A stretch of 64,000 nt of DNA from Channallabes apus (taxonomy: Eukaryota; Chordata; Actinopteri; Siluriformes; Clariidae), in NCBI GenBank assembly GCA_030522415.1, contig CM060108.1:43754256-43818255 (forward strand), read 5' to 3'. This document shows positions 23,590-35,678 of the stretch, one piece after another. Every line of letters begins with the position of its first letter. Within the stretch, counting starts at the first letter, position 1. A program made the translations under genes and the position numbers. The notes beneath the pieces are model-generated. The model did not search any database. It saw nothing but the letters and a program-made list of their open reading frames with translations, and was not told where the DNA came from.

Positions 23590-24455
23590 GTGTTCAATAT
23601 ATTTGCTCTTCGGGTATAATTAGCAGTTACATATAATCTTTAAGGGTTCCATATAGACTGACTGACTCTTTCTTCGTCAGGAGAAGAGGTACAAGTGCAC
23701 TCATTCCACTAGGAAGATAAGGACTGTTGAAAGAATTCTTTTCAAAAGTCTAATTTTTTTGGTTGAGGGGGGAGGGGGGTGGTTCAAACAACAAGTCTAT
23801 GTAAGTATTAATTTTCAACCTAGAAGTCTTCGTAGGTGTTTGGCTTCAGTCAACAAGTCTTCATACATCTTCTATGTATTGGTCTTTAATCAACAAGTCT
23901 TTGAAAGTCTTTGTCTTCAAGTTTCATAATGACAGGAAGACTAGGTAAGACTTATCAAGACTTACCAAGACTTATGAAGACTTACGATGACTTACAAAGT
24001 ATTACAAAGACGTACAAGGACTTGTTGATTGAAGACAAAACTTGTGAAGACGTTAGAAGACATTTGAAGACTGGCTGCTTGAAGCCAAAGACTTGCAAAG
24101 ATTTGGTAATTGAAGGCAAAGACGTATGAAGACTTAAAGACTTGTTGATTGGAATAATGATTTAAAAATACTTGTTGATTTAAGAGAAAGGCTTTCAAAG
24201 ACTTCCAAAGACTTCAAAAGACTTTTGAATTGAGGACAAAGATTTACAAAGAGTTGTTCACTTAAGAAGAACAAGACCTGCTTACTGAAAGCCAATGGCA
24301 TAAAAGGACTTTTGATTGAAAAGAAAGACATACAACAAGGTCGTTTGAAGAAGTTTGTGCTCAATATATTTGCTCCTTTGGTATAATTACATATAATCTT
24401 TAAGTGTTCTATGTAGGCCTTAACTGATTGTTTCATTGTCAGAAGAAGGGGTAAA
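23590..24455. repeat. GACTT fold-back array between diverged direct repeats
   Basis: A degenerate array built on AAGACTT occupies about 23790-24345. On its left the words read CAACAAGTCTT; right of about 23930 they read AAGACTTGTTGATT, so the array is an imperfect inverted repeat. It is bounded by direct repeats at about 23590-23700 and 24357-24455 that share TCAATATATTTGCTC, GGTATAATTA and CATATAATCTTTAAG, with many substitutions. No frame with a known domain. Origin unknown. Confidence 0.7.
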
Positions 24456-25611
24456 ATATCCCATTTGTTTTGTTGCCAGTTTGATGAACTTACAGATAAA
24501 CACTGTTTTCTTTCCAATGTATAGAGTAAAAAATACAGTATATGTATTAAAAAGCAAAACCAAACAGGAGCAGATAACAGTTGCATTAAGTCTGCATCTG
24601 AAATAAGAGAGAGTGTGCATGCCCTGGCACGACTGTGATATATCATAGCAACATCTGACACAAGTGTATGTAGTAATAACATGCGTTTTGTCATTCGTGA
24701 CATTCATGGGCTTATGAAAGACAGCGAATGTGGTAAAGTGCTAATCGCACACTGTCACGCCATTGTTTTTAACGTGGATTGTTTTTGAACAATATGCACT
24801 TTAACCACAAGTGAATTTAAGTTATAGATACGAGAAGAAGAGCAGGGATGAACTTAGGATATTGTGTTTCAGAACTCCGAATGTATCGAATGGCTTAATC
24901 GTTGGCTTGATCTAGAGTGTGTAACTTGATTTCGTAAGAGATTTGTAGAAATTTGAACAAGTGAGGGCATGCGGGCTGGATTTTGTTTTTGATTTCACAC
25001 AAAAGGAAGTCATATGAGTGGTAACCCGGTCCTAACCCAAACATTACCCTTTGTAGCTTTTGTAACCAAATCACGCACATTTCATTTTCATGTTGATGTG
25101 AGTATGTAAACAACACATGAAGAACATATGATGGTACATTTCAACCTGTTATGATCTGAAAGTGACCACATAAATACTTGTGGCATCATGTAAACAATAT
25201 GAGATCACGTGTGAAAACGAATGAATCATGCCAGAAAATAACATCTTGAAAAACAAAAGTACATTTTATCTGCACGTGGAAAAATGAAAAATAAAAGTAT
25301 TTCAAAAAAATCAATTGCTTGGGTTGTGGGTGAGGATCCATGTAAAATTAATTATAATTAAAAATAATATATGGAATTATCTGAAGTGTGAAACAATAAC
25401 ATGTTAAAAAATATATATTTTTCTAATTGATGGAAATTATATATAAAATGAATGAATCATGTAAAAAAGGCAAAAAAAAAATCTTTATTTTAAATAAATT
25501 AATTAACTAACCCTAACCCTAAAGTCAAATTTTAAAACCATATCTGAAAATCACTTAATATAAATTAATTATTATATTTATATTATTATAAATATTATTA
25601 TGTGAAATACA
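24456..25611. other. Intergenic, no gene seen
   Basis: AT-rich. Short frames only; the 189-codon minus-strand frame ending at 24703 runs through the GACTT array and has no recognisable domain. Nothing else identified. Confidence 0.5.
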
Positions 25612-25621
25612 GAAGGAATTA

Positions 25622-25998
25622 TTCATTCATTCATTTTCTGTACCGCTTTATCTTTATATACAGGGTCGCGGGGGCCTTGAGCCTATCCCAGGAAACTTAG
25701 GGCACAAGGCGGGGTACACCCTGGACAGGGTGCCAATCCATCGCAGGGCACACACATACTCACACACTCACACACCCAATCACACACTACGGGCAATTTG
25801 GAATGTCAATTAACCTAACCTACATGTCTTTGGACTGTGGGAGGAAACCGGAGTACCCGGAGGAAACCCACCAAGCACGGGGAGAACATGCAAACTCCAT
25901 GCACACAGAGACAGGAATCGAGCCTGGCCGGGGAATCGAACTCAGACCCTGGCGGTGCAAGGCGACAGTGCTAACCACTACACCACCGTGCCGCCTCG
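25622..25998 (-). mobile_element. tRNA-derived SINE (family 1, copy 3)
   Basis: Full-length, with the head at 25998. The 10-bp target duplication GAAGGAATTA lies at 25612-25621 and 25999-26008. It carries the extra GGCCAGGCTCGATTCC-type segment. The plus-strand 68-codon frame inside it is meaningless. Confidence 0.9.
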
Positions 25999-26008
25999 GA
26001 AGGAATTA

Positions 26009-28684
26009 GTCGTTTAAAATATCAAATGGGAAATGGCCCAAAAAATTTATGTGAACAAAAATACATGAGCGTGAAAATAAGTTTGTTATTTATTAAAAAA
26101 AAATATAATAAAAAAAATTGCATAAGAAAATATGTGAATTGTTAATGCAAATACAATAATATTCTAACATGAAATTAAGTAAATTATGTAAAAGAAATTT
26201 AACAGTTAAAACAAATATTTATCTTTAAAATGAAATGTGAAAATTGCAAATGAAAGTATGTAAATCATTTATATAAAAATACCTGGAATTAAATAAATTG
26301 TATGTCATATGTAAGAATAAAGCAATAATTATTAATGACAAAAACATTTGTAAATAATTTCTTTAAAAAAAAAAATTATTTAAAAATAAATGACTCATCA
26401 AAAATCCAATGTAATTTTTAAAAAATGCCACTATTTATTTATTTATTTATTCTATTATTCATTCATTCATTTGTTTATTTTATAAAATAAATGAATAATT
26501 ATTTATTCGTTATTTAATTTTTAAAATTTATAATAATTTAAAAAATATACATTTATTTATAAAATAAATTAACCATTTGTGAATCTACATGCACCATTAG
26601 CTAAAAAAATATGTTGGATAATAAATTTACTGTAAGCATGTAGAAAAAAAACAATCACACATGAGTAGAAGTAAATCGTATGAATGGTTCAGGTTGCTTT
26701 AGTTTTTCAGTTATTCAGAAGCTTTTAATTGAAGTTGTTTAGATGCCTGAGTGAAAAGAGCAGAAAATCATGAGGCGTGTGTGTGAACCTGACTTCAGGG
26801 TATTGTTTGCTTGATTGTTTGAATATTTGAATTTGAATGGTGTTAGCAGGAAACGTTTGGCTGTTTCTGGGCATACCTCTGAGAAAACATGAACGCTTCA
26901 CACCCTGATCGCAAAAAGGTTGTGACCTTTTCGATGGCACCATCCTCACATTTCTTTTCACACGCTTCTGCTATCTTGTGCGCTGGTGTAGCAATGTGGA
27001 GCGATGTCTGCATTCCTGTCTTCTGACTGAAGGCATTCTTATTCGTACACATGAGCAGAGATGAGAGTCAAGGTTGATCAAACGAGGACGAGCAATGAAC
27101 TCTTACATTTCAGATTCATACTTAGTGATGTACAGTATGTATTTAAAGGGAAATTTGACTAATATTATAGTCAAGGTATATGAGGATTATAAACATGGAC
27201 AGAGGTGCTTAGCTTTGCTATCTAGTACACAAAGTGTTTTTGATGTGCATTTTCAGTGTGTTTGTGTATGTGTGTTTGGTGTAATGAGAGGGCAGCTCAA
27301 TGGGGTAATCTGTTTTCACCACAGATGACACCCAAGCTCAGGTGAAGTCAATGTTTTTTAGAGAGCCACTTGTTGACCGTAATCCTGTATCACAATGACA
27401 AAGGTTTGACATGTTCATGTTCTTCATGTTTATCCTCCTGTCGCACATCTCATGTGTTGATTGGACTTAACGCGTGGCAGGATCATTTTGTTAATGTGTA
27501 TACCACTCTGTGACACAATTCAAAATTCCAAGCCCATTAAAATGTTGCTCCAAAAACCAGAGTGAAGGAATTTTTACTGAGAATGAGGTGCTTTGTTGCG
27601 AGTGACATGATCCACCTGCCATTGTGTTCACTTACGTCTGGTATACTGTATGAAAAGAAGTAAAAAATTGCCAAGAATGCCTTGAACGAGTACTCTTAAA
27701 AGTTATGTTCGGCAACAAATTAAGTTTGTAATGTAAAATTGCAATAAAACTTGTAAATAATATTTTAAGATGTGATAAGATAAGATACGCACAGTGAAGT
27801 AATCAATGAAATCAAATGACAATAAATCCACAAAGTAGACATTCACAAAAGAAGAATGCAGCAATCGATAGCAGAAACCAGATTCTGGTGTAGAATTTAC
27901 TTAGCAAACATGACGAGTAATATTACACATGAAATTGCTAAGTGATGTTATTTATGATATTGTTAAATTTTATTGGACATGATATTGAAGAACCCAGGCA
28001 TAAAAATTGCAGTGGTAAGGTTAGTACACCTATCATTTATAGACTGTGACTATATTTTATCCACAGCACGGTTCTGTAGACACTGGAAGACCTGAGTCCC
28101 CTGGGAAAGTACAGGCGGCATTGACCATTCTTGTACACCGCATGAGTGTTTTTAGACATGGATCATATGTTTTTGACCATAGATTATTTATAGCTTAGTT
28201 ATAGCTTTCTTCAATCTCCTCCTCAGTCCCAATTATGTGAATGTTTTTCTGCTTCCTAAAGTCCAACACCAAGTCTTTTGTCTTTAAAACATTTATTTGC
28301 AAGTGCTTTTGTCTGCACCTCTCAACAAAGTTGTCCACCACATTTCTCTACTCGCCCTTCTGACCATACCTTATACAATGGCAGAGTCATCTGAAAATGT
28401 CTGCGAATAAATCAGTTGTATTTATTAATTAATTTATTTGGTACTCTTAAGTTATTTGAGAATAATCAGATGATCATAAATAATCACTTAAAATTAATTT
28501 AATTTTGACTTACCTAAAACTATTATTCGAATAATTTAAATAAAACAAATAAAATCTGTATTTTGTATTTCACAGTTTTAAGAATTACTACATAATTGTA
28601 ACCGTTAAATGCATTTATGCTACCAGCCTCTTTAATTAGTTTTTATAATCTTCTAAAATTTTAAATAAATATAAAATCTATTAG
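26009..28684. other. Intergenic, one unique GC-richer zone
   Basis: 26009-26690 is very AT-rich. 26690-27650 is more balanced and free of recognised repeats, so it is a candidate conserved regulatory zone in the foxq1 upstream desert, judged on composition only. 27650-28684 is AT-rich with no feature. Confidence 0.45.
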
Positions 28685-28880
28685 GGTGATCTAGTGGTTA
28701 GTACAATCACCTTTTACCTCTAGGATCTGGGATCTATTCCCAGGCAGGTTTGATTCCCATCTCTGTGTGCATGGAGTTTGCATGTTCTTCCCGTGCTTAG
28801 TGGGTTTCCTCCCACAGTCCAAAGACCTGCAGATTAGGCTAATTGGTGTTTCCAAATTGCTTGTAGTCTGTGTATCAGGG
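28685..28880 (+). mobile_element. SINE family 1, copy 4, 3'-truncated and old
   Basis: Head and half the body are present but more diverged (the B box region is damaged). Sequence identity stops near 28880, where a different repeat begins (GGGCTTGACATTAAC). Confidence 0.8.
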
Positions 28881-28990
28881 CTTGACATTAACTTTTCTTC
28901 TCACTGGCCGATGTGACTAGTGGATTTCCGGAGTCACTCACCATTCAGCCTTTTTACATGATACATTAATGTTTGTTATATCTAGATTTA
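28881..28990. mobile_element. Probable hAT-type repeat end
   Basis: CAGGGCTTGACATTAACTTT followed by CTCACTGGCC...ACTAGTGG resembles one end of a common fish DNA element. The other end is not present nearby. It abuts the break in SINE copy 4. Confidence 0.4.
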
Positions 28991-29675
28991 CTTATAAATG
29001 ACAGCATACACTGTATCACTATAGTAGTAGTCAAGTATTCAGTACAATTAAGATCCCAATATAAAAACATGCAAACATGAACAGTATATTCTGCTTATTG
29101 AACTTAAATTCAAGCCTCTTACCACATGAAATTGAAAAATAACAGATTCAGTACAACTGAACTCATTCTGATATTAAAAATACAGCAACTCAGAACATTT
29201 ATCATTTTAGTGTTATTATGTGTACTATTATCAGGTATTATTATTCATTATGTATTATTATATCTGAATTCTGAGTTAGGACAATGGACTCTGGTCTATC
29301 TTGTAGTGTTGACTCTTTATAGTGTGAGGTAATTCAATCAATTGATGAATTTTCTAACATTCAACATGAAATCTAAATAGATTTTAATAGTGATTACTTT
29401 TTTACATATAATCAGTAAATAACTTATGCAAAAGGTGCAAACATTCTCATCCTGTTGAGAAGCAATAGCCCTTTAAGGAAATTATACACACACACACACA
29501 CACACCAAACAGGAAGTAAAAGTGTGCGCGTGTGTGTGCGCGCATGCGCGCAATGCATGTGTAAACATGTGTAGAGAGAGGTATTAAATTATTATCCTCA
29601 TTACATTCATGCGCGTTTTATGCGCGTTATATTACGTTGCAATGTAAACGTTTATTATATCTTTAGAGAAAACTA

Positions 29676-30032
29676 GGCGGCGCGGTGGTGTAGTGGTTAG
29701 CACTGTCGCCTTGCACCTCCAGGGTCTGGGTTCGATTCCCGTCTCTGTGTGCATGGAGTTTGCATGTTCTCCCCGTGCTTGGTGGGTTTCCTCCGGGTAC
29801 TCCGGTTTCCTCCCACAGTCCAAAGATATGCAGGTTAGGCTAATTGGCGTTCCTAAATTGCCCGTAGTGTGTGATTGGGTGTGTGAGTGTGTGTATGTGT
29901 GTGTGCCCTGCGATGGATTGGCACCCTGTCCAGGGTGTACCCCGCCTAGTGCCCAAAGTCTCCTGGGATAGGCTCCAGGTCCCCCGCGACCCTAAATACA
30001 GGATTAAGCAGTATAGAAAATGAATGAATGAA
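29676..30032 (+). mobile_element. tRNA-derived SINE (family 1, copy 5)
   Basis: Complete 357-bp copy with a perfect 12-bp target duplication TAGAGAAAACTA (29664-29675 and 30033-30044). A and B boxes are intact. It lacks the 17-bp segment next to the B box present in copies 1, 2, 3 and 6; the GATTCCC words on either side of that segment suggest deletion between short direct repeats. Confidence 0.93.
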
Positions 30033-30315
30033 TAGAGAAAACTACAACAAAAATATATTGTCATACCTGTAGTGTTTGCATGTAGTTTTATTCCAAGTTT
30101 TCTGTTCAGCATCCTGACTCTGACGTAAGCACATAAGCACGTCGAGCGGGATGAGGTAACTAAGCGTGTGTTATCTGTCACTGGGAATGCGCATGACGGA
30201 AAAAAAAAAGTAAACTGCACATTCGCTAACAACTCTATGTTTACCAACTTTTGACAATCAGTTAGTAAATAATTTTACAAATATGTAAAAAAAATTAATG
30301 GTCAATATTCATGAT

Positions 30316-30450
30316 ACACTATATGGACAAAGGTATTTGTCCAAACCTGTTCATTATTAAATTCAGGTGTTTCAGTCAGGGCCCTTATTCCCAGAGAAGG
30401 ACAATGTTAATGCTTAAGCATACCAATACATTTTGCTTTCATATATTCAT
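30316..30450. mobile_element. Tc1-type MITE end fragment
   Basis: CACTATATGGACAAAGGTAT resembles the end of a widespread fish Tc1 miniature. The distal end is missing or unrecognisable. Confidence 0.5.
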
Positions 30451-30477
30451 ATTCACATATTAAATTTATTTATATAT

Positions 30478-30725
30478 ATAACAATGGTCATTGTCTCAAA
30501 GCAGCTTCACAAAATGAAAAGAAAATTCATGGAAGTGTTTATGAGTGAGAAAAATGTGTTTAGATAATAATGCGATTGTGAGATTGTCCCTAATGGGCAA
30601 ACCGAGGGTGATGGTGGCAAGGAAAAACTCCCTGAGATGGCAATAAGAAGAAACCTTGAGAGGCATCAGACTCAATCGGAAACCCATCCTCATTTCGGTG
30701 ATAACGGACATGGACAATGCTATGC
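30478..30725 (+). repeat. Dispersed repeat D, copy 1
   Basis: It shares long blocks with 60867-61130 (CATTGTCTCAAA.CAGCTT, GGCAAGGAAAAACTCCCTGA, GAAGAAACCTTGAGAGG) and its first part with 42745-42850. A non-coding dispersed element; the complete form is seen best at 60867-61770. Confidence 0.75.
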
Positions 30726-30969
30726 TTCCAACTGTTATGGCTGATGGATATAAACTTGTTATTGAAATTAGTGCCTAAGCCACTGTCAGAGGTGCCAATA
30801 TAGAAAATTAATCCACCGACCAATCAGGATTGAGACTTCAACAGCAGTGTGGTGTAAACACGTCTATAGCACAGTGTATCAGTGGCTCAAACACAGTGCT
30901 TTTCTTTGTTTCCAAAGGAAAACTGTTTAGCCATTTCAGGGTGTGACGCATGAGAGAAAACAGAGACTG

Positions 30970-30974
<5 letters not shown>

Positions 30975-31043
<69 letters not shown>
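30975..31043. repeat. (CA)n microsatellite
   Basis: About 34 CA dinucleotides. Two minus-strand frames over it are artefacts. Confidence 0.95.
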
Positions 31044-33069
31044 AGCGTGAAGAGAAGGGTGTTACATGAATAGAATGGATTTTCTGTTTTACAAATATAT
31101 ATATTTACTGCCTCAGTCTCGACATAGTTATTCAGTTCAACTGTTTGTAGTGTAAAAATGACTTTTCGTGACATGTTCAGATTTCAAGCATCACAACTAT
31201 TTTCATAAACGTTGACATAAAATAAACGTTTCCCTAAAAATAACTCAGACTACGCAAACAGGGTGATCAATTATCTCAAATATGTGTGAAGCTGTTTGTT
31301 TTGTCTCATCAGCTCGAGAGTGGTTAAAACTAAGCTGGATTATCCTTTCTGTCACATTTGACAGAACGGAGGTATGAAGATGTCAGAGGCACGGAGATCT
31401 GTAACTCTAATGGAATTCCCAATAAGTGCATGCTGCTTAAATCTTACACCTGACACTTCAGGAAGTCAGTGAGTGACAAAGCTACGGTACTGCCATCGAT
31501 AAATATTAACTGACATACATTTGGATTTCTTAATGTAAACAACCATCATAGATGTTTTCATAGATTCAGTTAATCTGGACTCTTCACTGTTGGCTTAACA
31601 ACTGAAACACTCAAACAGGCAAAGACGGATCAATTGCTCTTTCATAATGATCCAGAATTTTCTGGAATGAAGAAAACCTTTTAAGCTTGCCAGAGAAAAA
31701 AGAGGAAAAAAAAAGTACAACAGAAAAAAAGAGAATCACATTTCAGAATTACATTATGAGACTTTTTTTTGTATCACATGTAGCCTAGTGTTAAGACAGT
31801 GCAAGTTAAATACCTTCTTCAGTTAGAATGTGAATGTGGATGTTTGAGCGTTGTGTGCATTGTGAGAAGAAATAAATTATTTGAACACAGGCTAAAAACA
31901 AATATGTAAAAATGTAAAATATATAAATTACATGGATTAAAAAACACATTTATAGTCCTTTTAAATCACTTTTATCAAAAAAGTGAAACTAATATAAAAA
32001 AATATTTGTAAGGAAAATTACATGATTTTAAAATGATTGAATAAAAAAATCAGTTTGTGTAAAGCGAATTGCACATTTTCGTAAAGAAAACTGAAAAACA
32101 ACATGCTTATTTTTTTGGCATGGCATGTGAAATAAAAAAAAATACAATACAATACAAAAATAATAGTGTGTTAAATGCCACATCCATGTAAGTTTAACTA
32201 ATCTTTACAGTATAAAGTGAAATTAAATATTTAAATCAAAAAGCAATAAAACATATCACATGTGAAAATGTACAGTATGTAATCAAGTGAAGTAAAACAA
32301 AAAAAAGGTCACATCTAGGTATCATGTAGGTTATTGGTTAAATGTCTGATCTTTGCTCTTATTTTTAATATCTTTATAATAATGTCTAATATAGTAATAA
32401 TTTGGTTTACATTTGAGGAAGACTATTCTTATGCACCAGTACAAACTGGGTTTTGGTTATTTAAGGGAAAGTTCCGACTCCACTTCATAGATCCCTAATT
32501 ATCCTGACACTGACCTACTGTGGCCCAACTCTGGAGGAAGAGGGTAATTTTCGCTTGGCGAAGAACGCCACGGTGGGTATTCCTCCACGAAATGCTGGCC
32601 TGAAGCACCACTCGCTCTCAGCCGCCATGTCCAAATAAACAGTGCGCTTAGTGTGGTCTGTAGCGGGCCGCTGTGCAGGCTGGGTTCTGCTGTAAATCAG
32701 AGCTTACAGACATGTGCACCCTCTAATTTCCCCCCAATGTGTTTACGCGTGGCTTTCCAGGATAAAATTGCTTCCAGTAATTTGGAGCGCGCAACCAGCA
32801 GGCCCGAACGTAAACAACCATGAGCATAGGGGTGATGATGGGCTTCTCTGAGTTCTTCGCTGAAGAGCCTGCACTGTACACAAACCCAGAGAGAAAAGAT
32901 TTATGACTTTCATCTACTGTCTCTGCTGCCAATCTCCTGCAAAGAGTCCGATCGTTTCAATATTTGACAGAAGACATAATAGTTTAGTTTAGGGGTTTTG
33001 CGTGACTAAGCTTTTAAATATGTCAGTTTTTATTTTGATTATTATTATTCATTACTTTCACCTCAGATG
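31044..33069. other. Intergenic with a unique GC-richer island
   Basis: No gene. 31270-31500 and especially 32470-32960 are unique and GC-richer. The latter contains forkhead consensus words in both orientations (TGTTTAC at about 32738, GTAAACA at about 32811), making it a candidate enhancer about 11 kb upstream of foxq1. The rest is AT-rich. Confidence 0.4.
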
Positions 33070-34881
33070 GCATTATGCATGAGAATTAACAGTACTCGAA
33101 TATTATTTACTTTTCAGTCATTATTGTTGTTCTGTTTTGCTAATTGACTAAAAAATAGTTGTTCAGGAATGGCAATGCTGGCTTTTATAAATGGGTAGCA
33201 GGGATAATAATTTTATATCTTGGATATTGTATCTTTGTATTTATTTATTTATTTATTTATTTATTGTGGCTCATTTGTTTCTAACCTGTATGTTAGTGCA
33301 GCTGTTGAGTATAGGTGTCAGGAGATTGAACACGTTTTGCTGTCTATCTATCAGAATTAACATCATAAATGCATGGTTTTGTTATATTTTTATATTTCTA
33401 TGATGAGACTCGATGCTATAAAGCACGATCATTAAACATGCATACAAATCGCTCAGAGGAATAATACTGTAATAACTTCTCATCATCTCACAAAGTGAAA
33501 ACGATCTAGACTATTTAATTTATATAAAAATACTTAATGAATAAGGTTAGAGTTGCTACCTTTTCCTCTTGTTTTTTTTTTCTTGTTGCTGTGAATAAAA
33601 TATCTATTCAACCACACCAACTTCAATTGTTCTAAGAACCTCCCAGCTTTGTTCATAACAAATCCTAATAAAGTCGAAACCATTGATGGGTTACTTTGTT
33701 ATAGGTCAACCAAAATATTTGCATATGACCCTTATACTGACTGCACATCCTGTACAAACTAACCATTTAAAAGATTCAAACTTGGTACCACATGGAAACA
33801 TCAGAGCTGCATATGATCTGTTAGTTTAAAGAAAACCTAACCTTTCATGGTCACACTTTCAACAGGACGTATGATGGCAGGGCTAGACAGAGCTTTTGTT
33901 CCTGTTCTTTCAGATCTATGCCACAGAGTGTTCAATGGAGCTTCATGAAGTCGATGGTGAAACCAAACAGTCCAGTAAAACACCAAACTCAAACACGCTC
34001 CATGGGAGGCCCCATGTTTAATCAAACAGCCTTTGATGGAGCTGCACTTGGTTAAACAGCTGACGTTTACAATATCATAGAATCCATAGTTGACGTGAGA
34101 TCAGTCAGTGGGAACGACTCGACATGCGGGCCAATATTGCTTTATAGGAGTACTTTGGTTTTGCTCACTTTCCTATGATGGCAAGATTTCCTTCTTTTCT
34201 GTTGCACAGAACAGTGTGTAAACATTATAGACATGGTGTTTAAAAAGTAATGAGTAGCAGCTCCCACCCACAACCTGACATATTTAAACCATGAGAACAT
34301 TTTTACATAATCGGTCCATGCCAGCACGGTGCAACATTTCCACCTGACCACTCCAGAGTCCACGCTGAGCTAAGAGGTTACTTTTATACATTTTCATCTT
34401 AGTTCCTTCTAAGTTCTCTGGTTTTCTTCCTAATATCAGAATTTGACATGACTATGAAGGAATGAACTGCCATTTCTTGCATGATGTACTGTATTTCTAC
34501 TTGACCACCAGCATTCCCGTACAGTGTTTTGATAGTATTATTTATGATATAAGTTTGAATGTCAATGTGAAAACCTTTTTTACCAATCATGAAAAAATCA
34601 GCCGAACAAGATTATCTGATATTTTATTCATCTTTGAGTATAATGTGGAATTGAAACAATCATTACAATGCCACCTTCGTCTTTATAATGTTTTCAGTGT
34701 TTAGATGGCATTTAACATTGTGATAATGTTGCATAGATATAATGTGTCATAGATACCATATAATATTGTGAATTCTTTAACTCGGGGTGCCCCAGCCCCA
34801 CAGAGAATTTACAAGAAAAGGGTAGTTTTAGTCAGAGAAATGTGGAAAGAAAGAGATTTTAAGAAGGGAGGAAGAAAAGAA
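33070..34881. repeat. 1.8 kb duplicated block, left copy
   Basis: Identical by reading to 35679-37490 at a constant offset of 2609; I saw no difference, and all translated frames are the same. The content is unique-looking intergenic DNA with a TTTA microsatellite (about 33236-33265). It ends abruptly at 34881, followed by five bases and then chromovirus sequence. Confidence 0.95.
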
Positions 34882-34886
34882 CCGGA

Positions 34887-35675
34887 CCGGAGGTCCAACT
34901 TCGTGAACACGGTGGCACCAGAGAGGGCTTCCAGGGCTGAGTTGGTGAGTGGTAATGGGTGTCGGTTTTTAATGGTGATGTTATTTAGCCCCCGATAGTC
35001 GACACATGGGCAAAGTTCACCCCCTTTTTTCTTAACGAAGAAAAAACCCCGCGGTGGCAGGCGATGTGGAAGGCCGGATGGTTCCATGACGCAGGGCATT
35101 AGTGACGTATTCTTCCATCGCCTGCGTCTCCGAAGGGGATAATGAGTAGAGATGGCCGCGGGGAGGGACGGAGCCTGGCTGAAGTTCAATGGCCAGGTCA
35201 TATGGGCGATGAGGTGGAAGGTGGGTGGCCCGTCTCTTGCAAAAAACTTTAGCCAGATCCCGATAGTCGACGGGGATGGCGTTGGTGTCGACGTCGGGGG
35301 CCTCGGACTCCTTGGAACACGTCCCAGCCGGTGCCCGTAGGCAAAGTTCGTTGCAAGTCGGGCCCCACTGGAGGATCCGGTTCTGTGTCCATGAGATGAG
35401 GGGGTCGTGTCTGAGTAGCCATGGATAACCGAGGATGATGGGAGGTGAGGCGATGGGGGTGAGGTGCAACTGGAGCTGTTCTTGATGTTGGTCTATTTTG
35501 AGGGTGATAGGCTGGGTCTGATGAGTGATGGGGCTGGATGACAGTGGGCGGCCGTCGACAGATGTAATACGAACCGGCTGGGATAACGCCTCGATCTTTA
35601 CCCCCATTTCTTTGGCATAAGTGGAGTCAATGAAGTTACTGTACCTGCGGCACCGGAATCGATAAACGCAGTACT
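34887..35675 (-). mobile_element. Internal fragment of chromovirus copy A
   Basis: 789 bp matching 40419-41207 of copy A with no gap and no difference noticed. It includes copy A's private defects: the 5-bp insertion after the protease motif and the extra base in a T run that shifts the reverse transcriptase frame. It therefore derives from copy A itself and not from another family member. No LTR and no target duplication. The junctions carry 5-base (CCGGA) and 3-base (ACA) fillers. Confidence 0.95.
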
Positions 35676-35678
35676 ACA

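Noticed and set aside
24134..24703. 189-codon minus-strand frame
   Set aside because: Runs through the GACTT array, which biases against stops in one frame; no domain seen.
25506..25522. CCCTAACCCTAA telomere-like words
   Set aside because: Only about two units inside AT-rich DNA; not a telomere or a clear interstitial array.
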